Shown here in pieces: positions 32,328 to 43,004 of a DNA stretch of 64,000 nt. Under the pieces are notes generated by a model, which was not told where the DNA came from, made no database searches, and saw only the letters and a list, made by a program, of their open reading frames with translations. Numbering within the stretch: the stretch's first letter is position 1; every line of letters starts with the position of its first letter. A program made the position numbers and the translations under genes. Source of the stretch: Isoetes taiwanensis (lineage: Eukaryota > Streptophyta > Lycopodiopsida > Isoetales > Isoetaceae). The stretch covers positions 14,753,268-14,817,267 of the forward strand of contig JAJEKV010000020.1 of assembly GCA_021234155.1 (NCBI GenBank), in the 5' to 3' direction.

Positions 32328-32638
32328 TTTTTTTACCTTTTCTTTGAATTTGTTGCCACATCAATTTTTTGTCTTTTTTTCTGCCATTACTTTTTTCCAC
32401 CATATTTTCCTCCACATTGCTTTTTAGCCACTTAATTTATGACCAACTTTTTGTTTCTTACCCTTTTCTTTATTATCCTTACCACCTTGTCCACATTCTT
32501 TTGTTTTTTTCTTCCTTGCCATATCATACCAACAAGGCAAGTGGATCTGCCTTCTGGCAGTTTTTGCATCCATTCAAATCAAGAATAGCAAATCGCTATG
32601 CAAAACCTGTAGAATCAGGTTAACATCTTGCCTTGATC
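32328..32638. other. Pyrimidine-rich non-coding DNA
   Basis: Strongly T/C-rich on the plus strand (32330-32530), no gene recognised. Confidence 0.5.
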
Positions 32639-32715
32639 ATGGAAAACAGGGAAGGAGCCTCGGTATTCTTGCGGTCGACCCAACGGGCGCCCCGGATTCT
32701 CGCAGTCGTGGGCCG
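32639..32715 (+). other. Candidate first coding exon, unrecognised
   Basis: ATG at 32639 opens a GC-rich, arginine-rich 25-codon frame (MENREGASVFLRSTQRAPRI and on) that ends at CCG/GTAAGA, a strong 5' splice site. It stands out sharply from the pyrimidine-rich flanks. No downstream exon found before the retrotransposon. Confidence 0.3.
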
Positions 32716-33305
32716 GTAAGAATGTCCTCCCCCTTCCCGTTCCACATAACATCATTTTCTTACGATATACTTTTTCTAGCCTCCACATATCTTACCTTGC
32801 TATTTCTTTTACCTCATAAGTACCTATTGTGAAAACATTCATTATTTGCCTCGGTGCACACCTTGTTTGTCACTTTGGCTAGCAATCTTCCACACTTTTT
32901 GTTTGAGCGTAAATTTTCTTCCTATCCAAATATATATATTATCCATGAAGTCTCAGACTAGGAAATCCTAGATATCAACGATTCTACTAATCGTGTCGCT
33001 CAACTGCTCGACTACACTCAGGTTGCTCCCTCAACTCTGCTTACACCATGAATGTTTATCTCATTAATTATATCCCAGTGATGGAATGCCACGTGTCTGA
33101 ATGCATTTATGCACCCTGCTAATATCCAGCTTAATATTTTCATCTAACCCTTGTCATGTCATGCATCCATGTATACATAAGATTTGTATTTAACTAGCTT
33201 TTTGACATATGTGATAATACTAAAAAATAACTTCAATGCTTAGAATAAATATGACAGGGAAATGTTCCTTACTTGATTTTCCTAGCTAGAGCTTAGGCTC
33301 GTTAC
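32716..33305. other. 3' LTR of the Ty3/gypsy element, extent uncertain, plus flank
   Basis: On the minus strand the element's polypurine-like GTAGAGGAGAT is followed at 33306 by TGTAACGAGCC, a typical Ty3/gypsy LTR start, running toward lower coordinates. Its other end, which should match the 5' LTR end TTGTCACA, was not found, so the LTR is truncated or diverged. Confidence 0.45.
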
Positions 33306-33421
33306 AATCTCCTCTACAAAAATTCAACCCATGTCCTCATGGGTAAGTTTGGGAATTGGCACAAGATCCAGTTTGCATCTTCCCATGTGGCATCTTCTGG
33401 TGGACAACCTGCCCATTGAAT

Positions 33422-33616
33422 CTAAAATCTCTGTATCGTTCGCCTCCGTAATCTTCGAGTCTCTTCTTGTAGAATACATTCAGGTTGGGGGTATATGTAG
33501 TCTTTTCTACTTACCAAATCATCATCCCCCAACATATGGGAAGGGTCAAACACATACTTTCGCAAATTACTCACATGGAAGACATTGTGCACCTTTAAGT
33601 GCGGAGGTACTTCCAA
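33422..33616 (-). pseudogene. Ty3 integrase C-terminal segment
   Basis: Contains VHNVFHVSNLRKYV and DPSHM, the segment following the integrase core in plant Ty3/gypsy polyproteins, ahead of the position where chromoviruses place a chromodomain. I do not see a clear chromodomain. Confidence 0.8.
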
Positions 33617-33945
33617 CCTTTAAGCCACCTTTCCAATACATTGTAGAATCTTATATGGTCCTGCGTATCTGGAAGCCCATTTCCCTGCACTCTTAAATGC
33701 CAAGGAACTTTGCTTAGGGTTTATTCTCAAGAACACATACTGGCCTTCTTGGAATTCAAGTGGGTTGCGTCATTTATCTGCATATTGTTTCTGTCAATTT
33801 TGTGCTACAGCTAAATTCTGGCGAAGTCTCTTTAACTGAGCATCCATGTCTTCAGTTACTTCATTGGCCGCCTCTACATTGCACTTGGGATCTCTCCAAT
33901 TAAGAGGGCAATGACACTCCTTGCCATACATTGCTTCAAAGGGAC

Positions 33946-34843
33946 TCATTTGATGGAATCTTGGTAAGTGTTGTTGTAAGCAAATTCAGCCAAATATAAA
34001 TAGGAATCCCAAACCCTTGGCTGACTAGGCACATACATCCGCAACATATATTTTAGAACTTGGTTAACTCGCTCAACCTGACCGTCTCTTTGAGGATGAT
34101 AGGCTGTACTGGTGTTCAACTTAGTCCCAATGTTTTGAAACAACCCCTGCCAAAACTGACCCATACATTTTGAATCTCGATCAGAGGTAATAGTTCGTGG
34201 CATACAATGCAATCTAAAAATTTCCTTCACAAACAACTTAGAAATATCTAAGGCTGTAGCCGTCATCTTTGTTGGCATAAAGTGTACTTGCTTCGTTAAC
34301 CTGTCAACTCGCATCATACCCTGAATGAGTCTGAGGAAGCTCAATAATAAAATCCATACCAATACATTCCCACTTAGATGATGGAATTTCCAAGGGTTGT
34401 AATTCCCCCGGTTCCCTAAATCGTGATGCTTTCATTTTCTGACAAGAAAAACATCTGGCCACATACTCCTTCACCATCTTCTTTTGTCTAGGCCAAAAGG
34501 AATTTTGCAGAATTTTCCTTAATGTCTTATGCATCCTTGGATGGCCTGCCAAAGGACTATCATGGGCTTCATATAGCAGTTTCATCCTAAGTTTTGGGTC
34601 ATTAGGAATGCACATGCGGCCCTTGTAATATAACATTCCATTAGTCAATGCATACCCTAGAAATTCTTGAGGTTTCTCAACTACAGATGCAAAATATGGA
34701 ACCTTTCTCAGTTTATCAAGGATATCTACATCCCATTGACCTTGAAGCACACTGATAGAGGTTAGAAATGATACCTTCGAGATAAAGCATCTCTTTCCAG
34801 GCTGATATTCAATCTCAAAGTCATACTCTTCCCATAGTTGCAT
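33946..34843 (-). pseudogene. Ty3 integrase
   Basis: 34304-34843 carries the zinc-binding HHCC region (HDSPLAGHPRMHKTL ... CFSCQ) and the first catalytic Asp in GMDFIIELP. After a frameshift, 33946-34362 carries VDRLTKQVHF, the second Asp in ITSDRDSK and the Glu in QRDGQVERVNQ. All three DDE residues are recognisable but not in one frame. Confidence 0.92.
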
Positions 34844-34877
34844 CCACCGTCGCTGCCGGTTGTTTAAGTGTGGCTGC

Positions 34878-35210
34878 TTAACAAAATACCTTAATTTTTT
34901 GATGATCAGTTTTTAAAAAGAAATGCTGACCTAATAAATAATGCCTCCATATCCTCAAGGCATGAATTGTAGCTAGCATTTCCAAATCATGCACTGGATA
35001 ATTCTGCTTTGGCGGAGACAACTTGTGTGATTTATACGCACGAACACGGCCATCTTGCAACAAGGCTCCACCAATAGCTTTTCTTGATGCATCTGTGACT
35101 ACATGGAAAGGTTTATTCATATCAGGAATCTTTAAAATTGGCGCTCTAGCCAATGCATCCTTCAACTTTTTAAAGCTTTCTTTGACAACTTTCTGTCCAA
35201 ACCCAAGCAT
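34878..35210 (-). pseudogene. Ty3 RNase H
   Basis: PFHVVTDASRKAIGGALLQ holds the first RNase H Asp; DLEMLATIHALRIWRHYLLG the Glu; FFLKTDHQ the next Asp. Ends at a stop near 34878. The join to the RT lacks the usual YYRRF segment after SFLGLAG. Confidence 0.9.
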
Positions 35211-35258
35211 TCTCCTTACTCAACAAAGATGTGAGAGGAGTAGCAACTTTGGCAAATT

Positions 35259-35903
35259 TTACCCCGCTAATCCCAAAAATGATCTTACCTCCTTCACATT
35301 CTTTGGGGCTGACCAGTCTCTGACGACCTCTATCTTTGAAGGATCAGGCTCTACCCCATTTTCTGAAATAACATGTCCGAGGTACACCAATCTACGTTGA
35401 GCAAAATTGCACTTTGATATCTTTCCATACAATTTCTCATGTCTCAGGATTGCCAATGTATGTCTTACATGTTCCACACGTTCCTGTAAGTTCTTTGAAT
35501 GTATTAAAATATCATCAAAGAATACTAGGATAAATTTATCCAGGTAAGACTGAAATATATCATTCATCGACCACATAAATGTAGCAGGAGAATTTGTCAA
35601 GCCAAATGGCATCACCACAAATTCAGAGTGTCCATATCTTGTCCGGAATGCAGTCTTAGGAATGTCAGAATCCTTAATCCTTATTTAGTGATAAACAAAT
35701 AAGACTGGGGCACCAAAAGGAGAAGTACTTGGGCATATGAACCCTTGATCCAATAATTCTGCCAATTGCTTCTTTAGTTCGGCCATTTCTAAGTCATGAA
35801 ATCTATACGGGGCCCTTGATGTGGGCACAGCTCCTGAAACAAGTTCTATCTCATGGTCTACCATCCTATGTAGAGGCAATTCTGTCAATTCTTTAGGGAG
35901 CAC
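35259..35903 (-). pseudogene. Ty3 reverse transcriptase with internal deletion
   Basis: 35685-35903 has LTELPLHRMVDHEIEL and GFICPSTSPFGAPVLFV; 35259-35618 has [14 protein letters not shown] and [11 protein letters not shown] (the catalytic DD pair, with Phe-Phe in front). Between them the frame reads LFVYH, a stop, then [19 protein letters not shown]. In the family about 60 residues normally lie between LFV and YHQIRI, including the first catalytic Asp; they are missing here and the Gln codon CAA is TAA. Confidence 0.92.
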
Positions 35904-35948
35904 ACCTGAAAACTCATTTAATACATGTTGAATCTCAGGGGCAATAAC

Positions 35949-36410
35949 TTATCCTTGTAATTCCATTATGGCTAAGACCAAGACTGCACATCCCATACGT
36001 GCACAACCCCTTTTAATCTGTTTGTTAAAACCTTTCCAGGACAAAAGAGATACAACAGTTGATGAAGGCATTCCCTCCAAAATATAATTATGTCCACTAG
36101 GATCTTGACAAGTAACTAGCTGCTTTTCGCAGTCAATGTGAGCCTTACATGGTTTCAACCATGACATCCCCAAAATAGCATCGTATTTCTTCAAAACTAG
36201 TTTGAGACTCCAAGTTCCCTATTTTGAACTTCACATTTTCTATTATGAAATCAGAAGTCTTAATGTTTCCATTAGCTACTCCACATATTTGGGAACCTGA
36301 CTAATCATATTCAAATCTAATTTCTTAACCAAGCTTGGAGAGATAAAACAATGGGTACTACTACAATCAATAAGAAACAAAACATGAGTTCCATGAACGG
36401 TACCTAGCAC
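35949..36410 (-). pseudogene. Ty3 aspartic protease region
   Basis: The active-site strand reads FLIDCSSTHCFIS where the family has an Asp-Ser/Thr-Gly triad, so the Gly is lost. Further on YDAILGMSWLKPCKAHIDC matches the usual ILGMDWL segment with Asp changed to Ser. Several stops separate the two. Confidence 0.85.
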
Positions 36411-36443
36411 TCGAAAAACCACAGCTTGATTGTCCACACTGCC

Positions 36444-37141
36444 TTAATCCACGGCAGCATACACGTGCATCCTTTCTTTAGAAGGATCCATGATCCTTGC
36501 AGCTCTAACTTCAACTGACAGATTTGCTGGAACTATTGGCCTGTTATTATCTCTACGTACTCCTCGCCCGCCTCTGTTGCTATTAGAAGGGCCTCTATGA
36601 CCACCTATTTCCTCTCCCTTGCATTCCTCTGCCTTGACCTTGTCCATATGCACTATTTTGTCTAGACCATTGATTTGGACGTCCTTCACGTTGAGGACCA
36701 ACGGATGAGGCTTACCTATCTGCCCACTATCCTTGGGCAATCTCGTCCATAATGCCCAACCTCTCGACATCTAGAACATCTGTTCTCACTGATACACTTC
36801 GCCCTAGTTTCATCAGTCAATGGTGCAAGTGCAGAACGACCTCCTTGATTTTGACCACCTTGGGCACTCATAGCCTGTGCAGCCATAACTTCTCGGTTGA
36901 AGGATCTACCTTTACTCACGACATTTCCAACCTGCCATGTGGAAGATGTCTGTCTTTTTCTTTGACTCTCGAGGCTTATCTTCTCAGCAAGATCAGCTTC
37001 ACGGTTCTTAGCAATCCTAACTACCTCCTCTAGGTCTTTATAAGCTACATACTGCTTCTAATATCTACATGAAGACCTTTCACAAATCTAGCACACAATT
37101 TCTCTTTATGATCAAAAGGACTCCTAAACTTCTCATTGTAC
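36444..37141 (-). pseudogene. Ty3 gag C-terminus with CCHC zinc knuckle
   Basis: 36716-36919 contains CSRCREVGHYGRDC, a perfect CX2CX4HX4C zinc knuckle for RNA binding. 36444-36770 is a Gly/Arg/Asn-rich linker. The part up to 37141 is frameshifted gag. Confidence 0.9.
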
Positions 37142-37624
37142 TCAGTCACCCTTCTGTGTTAAGTCTAGAAATTTATTCATCTTATCAACCTTGTATCCTA
37201 GAGGCATCATAAAGTGTCCCTCAAAGGCATTTTTAAATTCTTGCCATGTAGCCTGACCCGTTACCTTATTTAGATCACGCAAATGATTCTCCCACCATAC
37301 CCTAGCAAATCCTCCAAGCATCGCTTGAGCCAGTACAGCCTTGACAGAATCCTCAGCATGGATGAGATTAAAATAGAACTCGACACCACGCAACCATGCA
37401 TTAGCATCATCACCTGTGACATTTTCCCTAGTAAAGATTTCTCTCTTGGTATCCTTCAACACCTTCTCTACTGCCTTGTCAGATTTTGTCTTTTCTTGAG
37501 AGGCATTCTGCTGCAACACTTGCTGAATAGTTTGTAGAATTGCACCTACATCAAGAGTTCCACTAGCTCCAACTCCACTGGATTGTCCAGTCCCTCCTAG
37601 AGAATCCATCTGTAACCAAGACAA
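37142..37624 (-). pseudogene. Ty3 gag
   Basis: 160-codon frame with the gag capsid pattern: ENVTGDDANAWLRGVEFYF, then VLAQAMLGGFARVWWENHL and TWQEFKNAFEGHFMMP. The frame ends where homology passes to another frame. Confidence 0.9.
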
Positions 37625-37689
37625 AGAATATCAATGGTTAAACATCTCACAATCCTAACCATCCCAAGCATTGCCCATGACCAAACCTC

Positions 37690-37702
37690 GGCTCTAATAC
37701 CA
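37690..37702 (-). promoter_or_regulatory. Primer-binding site of the Ty3 element
   Basis: TGGTATTAGAGCC on the minus strand, one base from the tRNA-iMet-complementary TGGTATCAGAGCC used by many plant LTR elements; it lies two or three bases after the LTR end TGTCACA. Confidence 0.85.
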
Positions 37703-37704
37703 AT

Positions 37705-37821
37705 TGTGACAAGCCTGGCCAGTTATCCCCATGGTAACTGGATATTCCATCATACTTGACCATTGGTATTCATGAAATAATTTTTAATGCATGCTTTGAT
37801 GGTCAATAATTGACAATGCAA

Positions 37822-37827
<6 letters not shown>
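37705..37827 (-). repeat. 5' LTR remnant
   Basis: About 120 bp ending (minus strand) in TTGTCACA next to the primer-binding site. The rest of the LTR is missing: the sequence stops at the poly-T that begins the array. Confidence 0.55.

Positions 37828-37853
<26 letters not shown>
37824..37853. repeat. Poly-T tract at the junction of LTR element and array
   Basis: About 30 uninterrupted T residues; inside the array the same place has only five to seven T after GGCAGGC or GGCGTGC. The array is joined to the LTR remnant through this tract. Confidence 0.9.
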
Positions 37854-37855
<2 letters not shown>

Positions 37856-40800
37856 TATGAATAATATGCAGACTTAACCATATGTTACAATACAAACTTG
37901 TCAACATATTTCATGTTTTTGAAAGCGTATTATATCTGCATAGGCTGCTGCGCTGCAGGGCGTAACTTTGGCATATACAATTGCTACAGGGTTTATTTAA
38001 AATAAGAATTTGAAAGATATCTTTGAAAAAATCTGAAAGACGGTGTTTATTTGACTTGTTACACTTGTTCTTAGATATGAAAATGTGGCTGTTGGATATT
38101 CTTAATGATTTGACGATTTTAGGGATATGAGGCATTTTGGCTTAAACACTACGAAGTTTTCAATGCACGTTGCTCAAACAAAGGTATTTTATGACCATGG
38201 TTTTCCATTAGATGGATGATGTATACAACTAGTAAAGGTCGAAAACATTTTGAGGGATGATGCCTAAAGTCAAGGTAAGAATTAGTTATGAAGTTTAGTG
38301 CACATTTAATGGCTCTAGGAAGCGTAAGCACCGGCTAAGATATGGAACGAACATGGTTAAAAAGTTCCAAGGCATCTTTTGATTGCCTTTGGACTTTTGT
38401 TAGATGGTGGTAATGTGAAATTGCTTATATCAAAATGAAATGACCATATTGCTGAACAAATTGATAAGGCAAAGAAATAACAAGGTTTTTAGACTTAATT
38501 TGTCTTAACTATTTTATTTTAGGGTTTCACCATGGCATTTGATGGGCAAGGAATTATGATATTGTATCGACGTAGAGAACTCCAGTTACATCCGCACGAT
38601 CGAAAAGGTGAAACATAACCCAATACCATGCCTATATAATCGCTTCTAACCCTAAAGTAGCAGAAATAGATCGTGAGGGGAGCGGAATGCAGATCTATAT
38701 ATAAAAACCCTAGAAATAGGGATATAGCATTTCGCTTTTGCTGCCGGGTTCAATCCGCCCAGCTCATTTCTCGGTCGTGTTTACGTTTGTTTTGGTTTAG
38801 CATAACATGAAAGAGAGGAGATCCGAATGTGGCAACCAGTTATGGCAACAGCATATGCATGCACCTTGCATTACACCGTGTCATTTTCATAGAAAATTGC
38901 TATAGACTTCGCTGGGAATGGTTGAGCAATCTGAAGTGCTATCTAGGAAGGCACAAGGAGATGCTGAAAATTCAAAATCTATGGAGAACCAAGGAAAAAA
39001 GGCAAAAGAATATTCGCCTCTTACCAAAATGGATGGTGATGCTTGCACAAGAATCGACAAATATAATTCAAGCGAAATGCAAATGGAAAATCCAAAGACA
39101 AGCAAATCAGGTTGGAAGCATTTTGAATACATTTGGTCCGTTGATCTAGCTTTGCTTAGATTTACTAGTTCATAATGTTTATGAATGCAATAGCTTAAGA
39201 ATCAAGCACAAATCTAGTTAAAATGCCGGAATATATGATTTCATAAGGATTGCATCCGGATACTTTCACATGCGTAATGTTTTCCAAACTAAATGGAAGA
39301 TCTAGAGGCATTAGCATGTTTGGCCTATTAGCGATCTCGGATGGGTAGTAACAGAGAAATGATAGAATTATTTTGTTAAGAAAATGATGATCTGTAAGAG
39401 TTGACCCATGACAAACTAATTTGAACTGTATATTTCTGTCTTGATAGCTAATAGCTCATTTGACCATTGATCTTCAAGTAGAAAATATAAAGGACAAGAT
39501 CTTGATATTAAATGGAAGACATAGATTAATAACAAGGTAAATTTAAAAGAAATTTTGAGCATATAGAGGTGACTGAACATGATGGCCTCTTTGGCCAAAC
39601 AAGCTTATTAAAACTAGGCACGCGACTGGATGAGTGCTGTGCCAACAGAATATTATGCACACTATTTTTGGCATGTTTGAATCCATGCACCTCGGGTTTT
39701 TCAAAGAGATATGTGATTCTTTACTGTTTGCATGAGATTCTGCCATTGGGCTGGTGATTTGACATCTAGTGTTTTTTACATCTTTCGTCTTACACTGTAG
39801 ACATGAGAATAGGAAAATCCATGCAGCTTAACATATTTCTAATCATGGAAAATGAATTGGATATATTTAATTTTCTTTGATATTTAATGGCATTACAATC
39901 GATTGCATTGCCTCTAAGCAATCATAGGGCAATGCTTTGTTACTTTGCTTTGCCAAGTTAGATTAGCTCCGGTTCCAAAGAAAATGTGCGCAATGTGTGC
40001 ATTGATTTGCACATTCCTAACTTTGTTTCAAACAAGATCCTTACGCTAATAGCGGTTGCCCCGGATAGCAACGTTCTTTTTACGCATGCTTAGCCATGTG
40101 ATCACTATATGATCTTTTCTTAGCATTTAGCTTCGTGTTTATTCAAGTTTGATCTACCCGCTTGTTTCCAATATTGTAGGCGCTTGACATTCTACCCTTG
40201 ATCTGTAAGAATAGTTGACATTCTCGCCTTGATCTTGATCTGTAAGAATAGCTTAGATCGTTACATGTTCATGCATGGTACTGGGTCTACATGATTTGTT
40301 TTCAGTTCTTGATCTGCTTGAGGTAGGTTTTGTGCTTTATACTACTGGGCGGATATGGTGGAGTTGTATATATCCGATTCTGCCCTTACATCCAAATGGC
40401 CCGCACCATAGAATGTTCTCGATATGATTTCTAAAGGAAGTAAATGAATAATAAAAGTAGTTGGACATGGTATTTGCCTTTATCAAACGTAACAAGTTTT
40501 CGTGGACAGGTTTGGTAAGCATTTGCTTTGATGCTAAGGTTGTACTGAACTGCAATTGCTTTCTATTTGTTTATTAGAATATGCAAGGTGAAGGGCGAAG
40601 AGCCCAAGAGATCCGTAGCTTACCTGTGATGGCTCATGTTGTTACCCTTTCCAAGGCTAACATTCATCTGGTTTCATTGCAGGTAACGGGATTTCTTGCT
40701 CCTATGTGTGTTTTCCATTTATTCAAGTTGGAAAAGCTACAAGACAAGACAAGATGACATCGAAGATACATTTTTGACAAATTTGCTGAGCTCTATGGTG

Positions 40801-41635
40801 CTGATTTGGAAGACAAGGAAAATTCTGAACTCTATGTTTGCTGGATATTCTAATCCCAGTCTAGAAAAAGCAGTCTTTTAGACTTCAAAAAGTATTTAAC
40901 ATTGGTAATATAAAGATTTTTGGAGAACTTTTTGGATTATGAATGAAATTATGTTTATAAGCTCTAGAGAACGGGGAACTTCTTGTAGATTGTAGAATAT
41001 GGTAATTGCTTTTGCCTTGATAAATGCTAACCATTTTAAGGCTTAAGTCAAATGTACACCTGATTTGGCTTAAGGCTGCATATTGACCGGAAGTGGTCTT
41101 TGCAAAAGTCCATGAAAGGTAAAAGTCTGTTTTAACAGGTTTAAAGGGTTTTTTTCATTAACTCAGTTCTCTAGTTATACTATGGACCTTAAAATGGTTG
41201 GAATACAGGTGTTTATAATTTCTTATTAATACTTATTATTGGATATTTATAGGGATTGGCATAGGCTGGACATGGGAATTATGATTCTGTCTAAGCTGAT
41301 TTTTGCTCGTGGCTTGCAGCAGACATAAGGAAATCCATTCAAAAATAAAGGTAACATGACATTTGTTTTTGAAATTATGTCGATTGAATTTTTACACAAA
41401 TTGGATTATAGAATGAGTTCTGGCTCTTTTAAACTAGTCATTTGGCATTGGCCCAGACTAGGGTTATTCTGTTTGCCATTTGGCTCTCTTAAAAGAGAAA
41501 TAAATACTTGCAATAAGAGTTAATTAGGCAATATAGGTAGGGTTTGGCTTTGGCACAAGGTCCTACTCTCCTTGTTGCTAACTCTATGTATGACTTTTGC
41601 CCACCCCGACCTACGGTAGGAGGCAGGCTTTTTTT
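37854..41635. repeat. 3.8-kb tandem array, copy 1
   Basis: Unit counted from ATTATGAATAATATGCAGAC. 3,782 bp. Lacks the 43-bp optional block. Carries the 58-codon frame at 40581-40757. Some CTG/CAG sites read differently from copies 2-3 (for example ACGTTTGTTTTGG for CTGTTTGTTTTGG). Confidence 0.97.
40581..40757 (+). CDS. Hypothetical 58-codon frame, array copy 1
   Basis: Begins just after an acceptor-like TTTATTAG at 40570-40577. Translation MQGEGRRAQEIRSLPVMAHV, VTLSKANIHLVSLQ, then VTGFLAPMCVFHLFKL and a stop at 40755-40757. A CAG/GTAACG at 40680-40688 could be a 5' splice site, which would give a 105-nt exon of 35 codons instead. The same frame is intact in copies 2, 3 and 4. The first ~100 bases are homologous to the UGT-inserted element at 2332-2441. 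No family recognised. Confidence 0.35.
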   Translation: MQGEGRRAQEIRSLPVMAHVVTLSKANIHLVSLQVTGFLAPMCVFHLFKLEKLQDKTR

Positions 41636-42432
41636 ATTATGAATAATATGCAGACTTAACCATATGTTACAATACAAACTTGTCAACATATTTCATGTTT
41701 TTGAAAGCGTATTATATCTGCATGAGGCTCGCCGCTACCGCAGATGCGTAACTTTGGCATATACAATTGCTACTGGTTTATTTAAAATAAGAATTTGAAA
41801 GATATCTTTGAAAAAATCTGAAAGACGGTGTTTATTTGACTTGTTACACTTGTTCTTAGATATGAAAATGTGGCTGTTGGATATTCTTAATGATTTGACG
41901 ATTTTAGGGATATGAGGCATTTTGGCTTAAACACTACGAAGTTTTCAATGCACGTTGCTCAAACAAAGGTATTTTATGACCATGGTTTTCCATTAGATGG
42001 ATGATGTATACAACTAGTAAAGGTCGAAAACATTTTGAGGGATGATGCCTAAAGTCAAGGTAAGAATTAGTTATGAAGTTTAGTGCACATTTAATGGCTC
42101 TAGGAAGCAGAAGCACTGGCTAAGATATGGAACGAACATGGTTAAAAAAGTTCCAAGGCATCTTTTGATTGCACTGGACTTTTGTTAGATGGTGGTAATG
42201 TGAAATTGCTTATATCAAAATGAAATGACCATATTGCTGAACAAATTGATAAGGCAAAGAAATAACAAGGTTTTTAGACGAATTTGTCTTAACTATTTTA
42301 TTTTAGGGTTTCGACCATGGCATTTGATGGGCAAGGAATTATGATATTGTATACTGACGTAGAGAACTCCAGTACATCTGGCACGATCGGAAAAGGTGAA
42401 ACATAACCCGAATACCATGCCTATATACTGTT

Positions 42433-42514
42433 TCTAACCCTAAAGTAGCAGAAATAGATCGTAGCAGAGCAGAATGCAGATCTATATATAAAAAAAACCC
42501 TAGAAATAGGGATA
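42433..42514 (+). promoter_or_regulatory. TATA box and telo-box motifs in the array unit (copy 2)
   Basis: CTATATATAAAAA at 42482-42494 is a strong plant TATA box. AACCCTAAAG at 42436 and AAACCCTAG at about 42495 are telo-box type motifs, common near the start of plant translation-related genes. The first ATG lies about 100 bases downstream. The same arrangement occurs in every copy (for example about 46254-46332 in copy 3, 61486-61560 in copy 7). That it is an active promoter is inference. Confidence 0.5.
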
Positions 42515-42614
42515 TAGCATTTCGTTTTTGCTGCCGGTTCAATCCGCCCAGCTCATTTCTGGTCGTGTTTCTGTTTGTTTTGGTTTAGCATAACATGAAA
42601 GAGAGGAGATCCGA

Positions 42615-43004
42615 ATGTGGCAACCAGCTGTGGCAACAGCATATGCATGCAGCCTTGCATTACACCGTGTCATTTTCATAGAAAATTGCTATAGACTCAG
42701 TGGAATCGTTGAGCAATCTGAAGTGCTATCTAGGAAGGCACAAGGAGATGCTGAAAATTCGAAATCTATGGAGAACCAAGGAAAAAAGGCAGCAAATATT
42801 CGCCTCTTACCAAAATGGATGGTGATGCTGCACAAGAATCTGACAAATATAATTCAAGCGAATGCAAATGGAAAATCCAGCACAAGCAAATCAGGTTGGA
42901 AGCATTTTGAATACATTTGGTCTGTTGATCTAGCTTGCTTAGATTTACTAGTTCATAATGTTTATGAATGCAATAGCTTAAGAATCAAGCACAAATCTAG
43001 TTAA
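42615..43004 (+). CDS. Hypothetical 129-codon frame, array copy 2
   Basis: Starts about 120 bases after the TATA box at the second ATG (an ATG at 42595 opens only a 29-codon frame). Translation MWQPAVATAYACSLALHRVI, then VEQSEVLSRKAQGDAENSKS, then RLLPKWMVMLHKNLTNIIQA and SGWKHFEYIWSVDL. The middle is polar and lysine-rich. No domain recognised. The same peptide is encoded in copy 3, while other copies are interrupted by indels at CTG/CAG sites that may be sequencing errors. Could be a real small protein, or part of a spliced gene, or chance. Confidence 0.35.
   Translation: MWQPAVATAYACSLALHRVIFIENCYRLSGIVEQSEVLSRKAQGDAENSKSMENQGKKAANIRLLPKWMVMLHKNLTNIIQANANGKSSTSKSGWKHFEYIWSVDLACLDLLVHNVYECNSLRIKHKSS

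Larger units (their letters stand above)
33306..37827 (-). mobile_element. Decayed Ty3/gypsy LTR retrotransposon (Tekay/Del-like)
   Basis: Minus-strand order is LTR remnant, primer-binding site, gag, CCHC zinc finger, protease, reverse transcriptase, RNase H, integrase and a C-terminal HNVFHVS segment, then polypurine tract and 3' LTR start. Protease-RT-RH-integrase order defines Ty3/gypsy (Metaviridae); the VFHVSNLRKY motif after the integrase resembles the Tekay/Del branch. Many stops and frameshifts and a deletion in the RT make it inactive. The 5' LTR is cut by the poly-T that starts the 3.8-kb array. Confidence 0.93.

Noticed and set aside
32716-33305. Complete 3' LTR
   Set aside because: The start TGTAACGAGCC is clear but the far end matching the 5' LTR remnant was not found.
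33306-37827. Endogenous pararetrovirus
   Set aside because: An integrase, LTR start, tRNA-Met primer-binding site and PR-RT-RH-INT order mark a Ty3/gypsy retrotransposon, and no movement protein is seen.
38750-38780. GGTTCAATCC as a tRNA B box
   Set aside because: No A box or cloverleaf stems at the right spacing in any copy.
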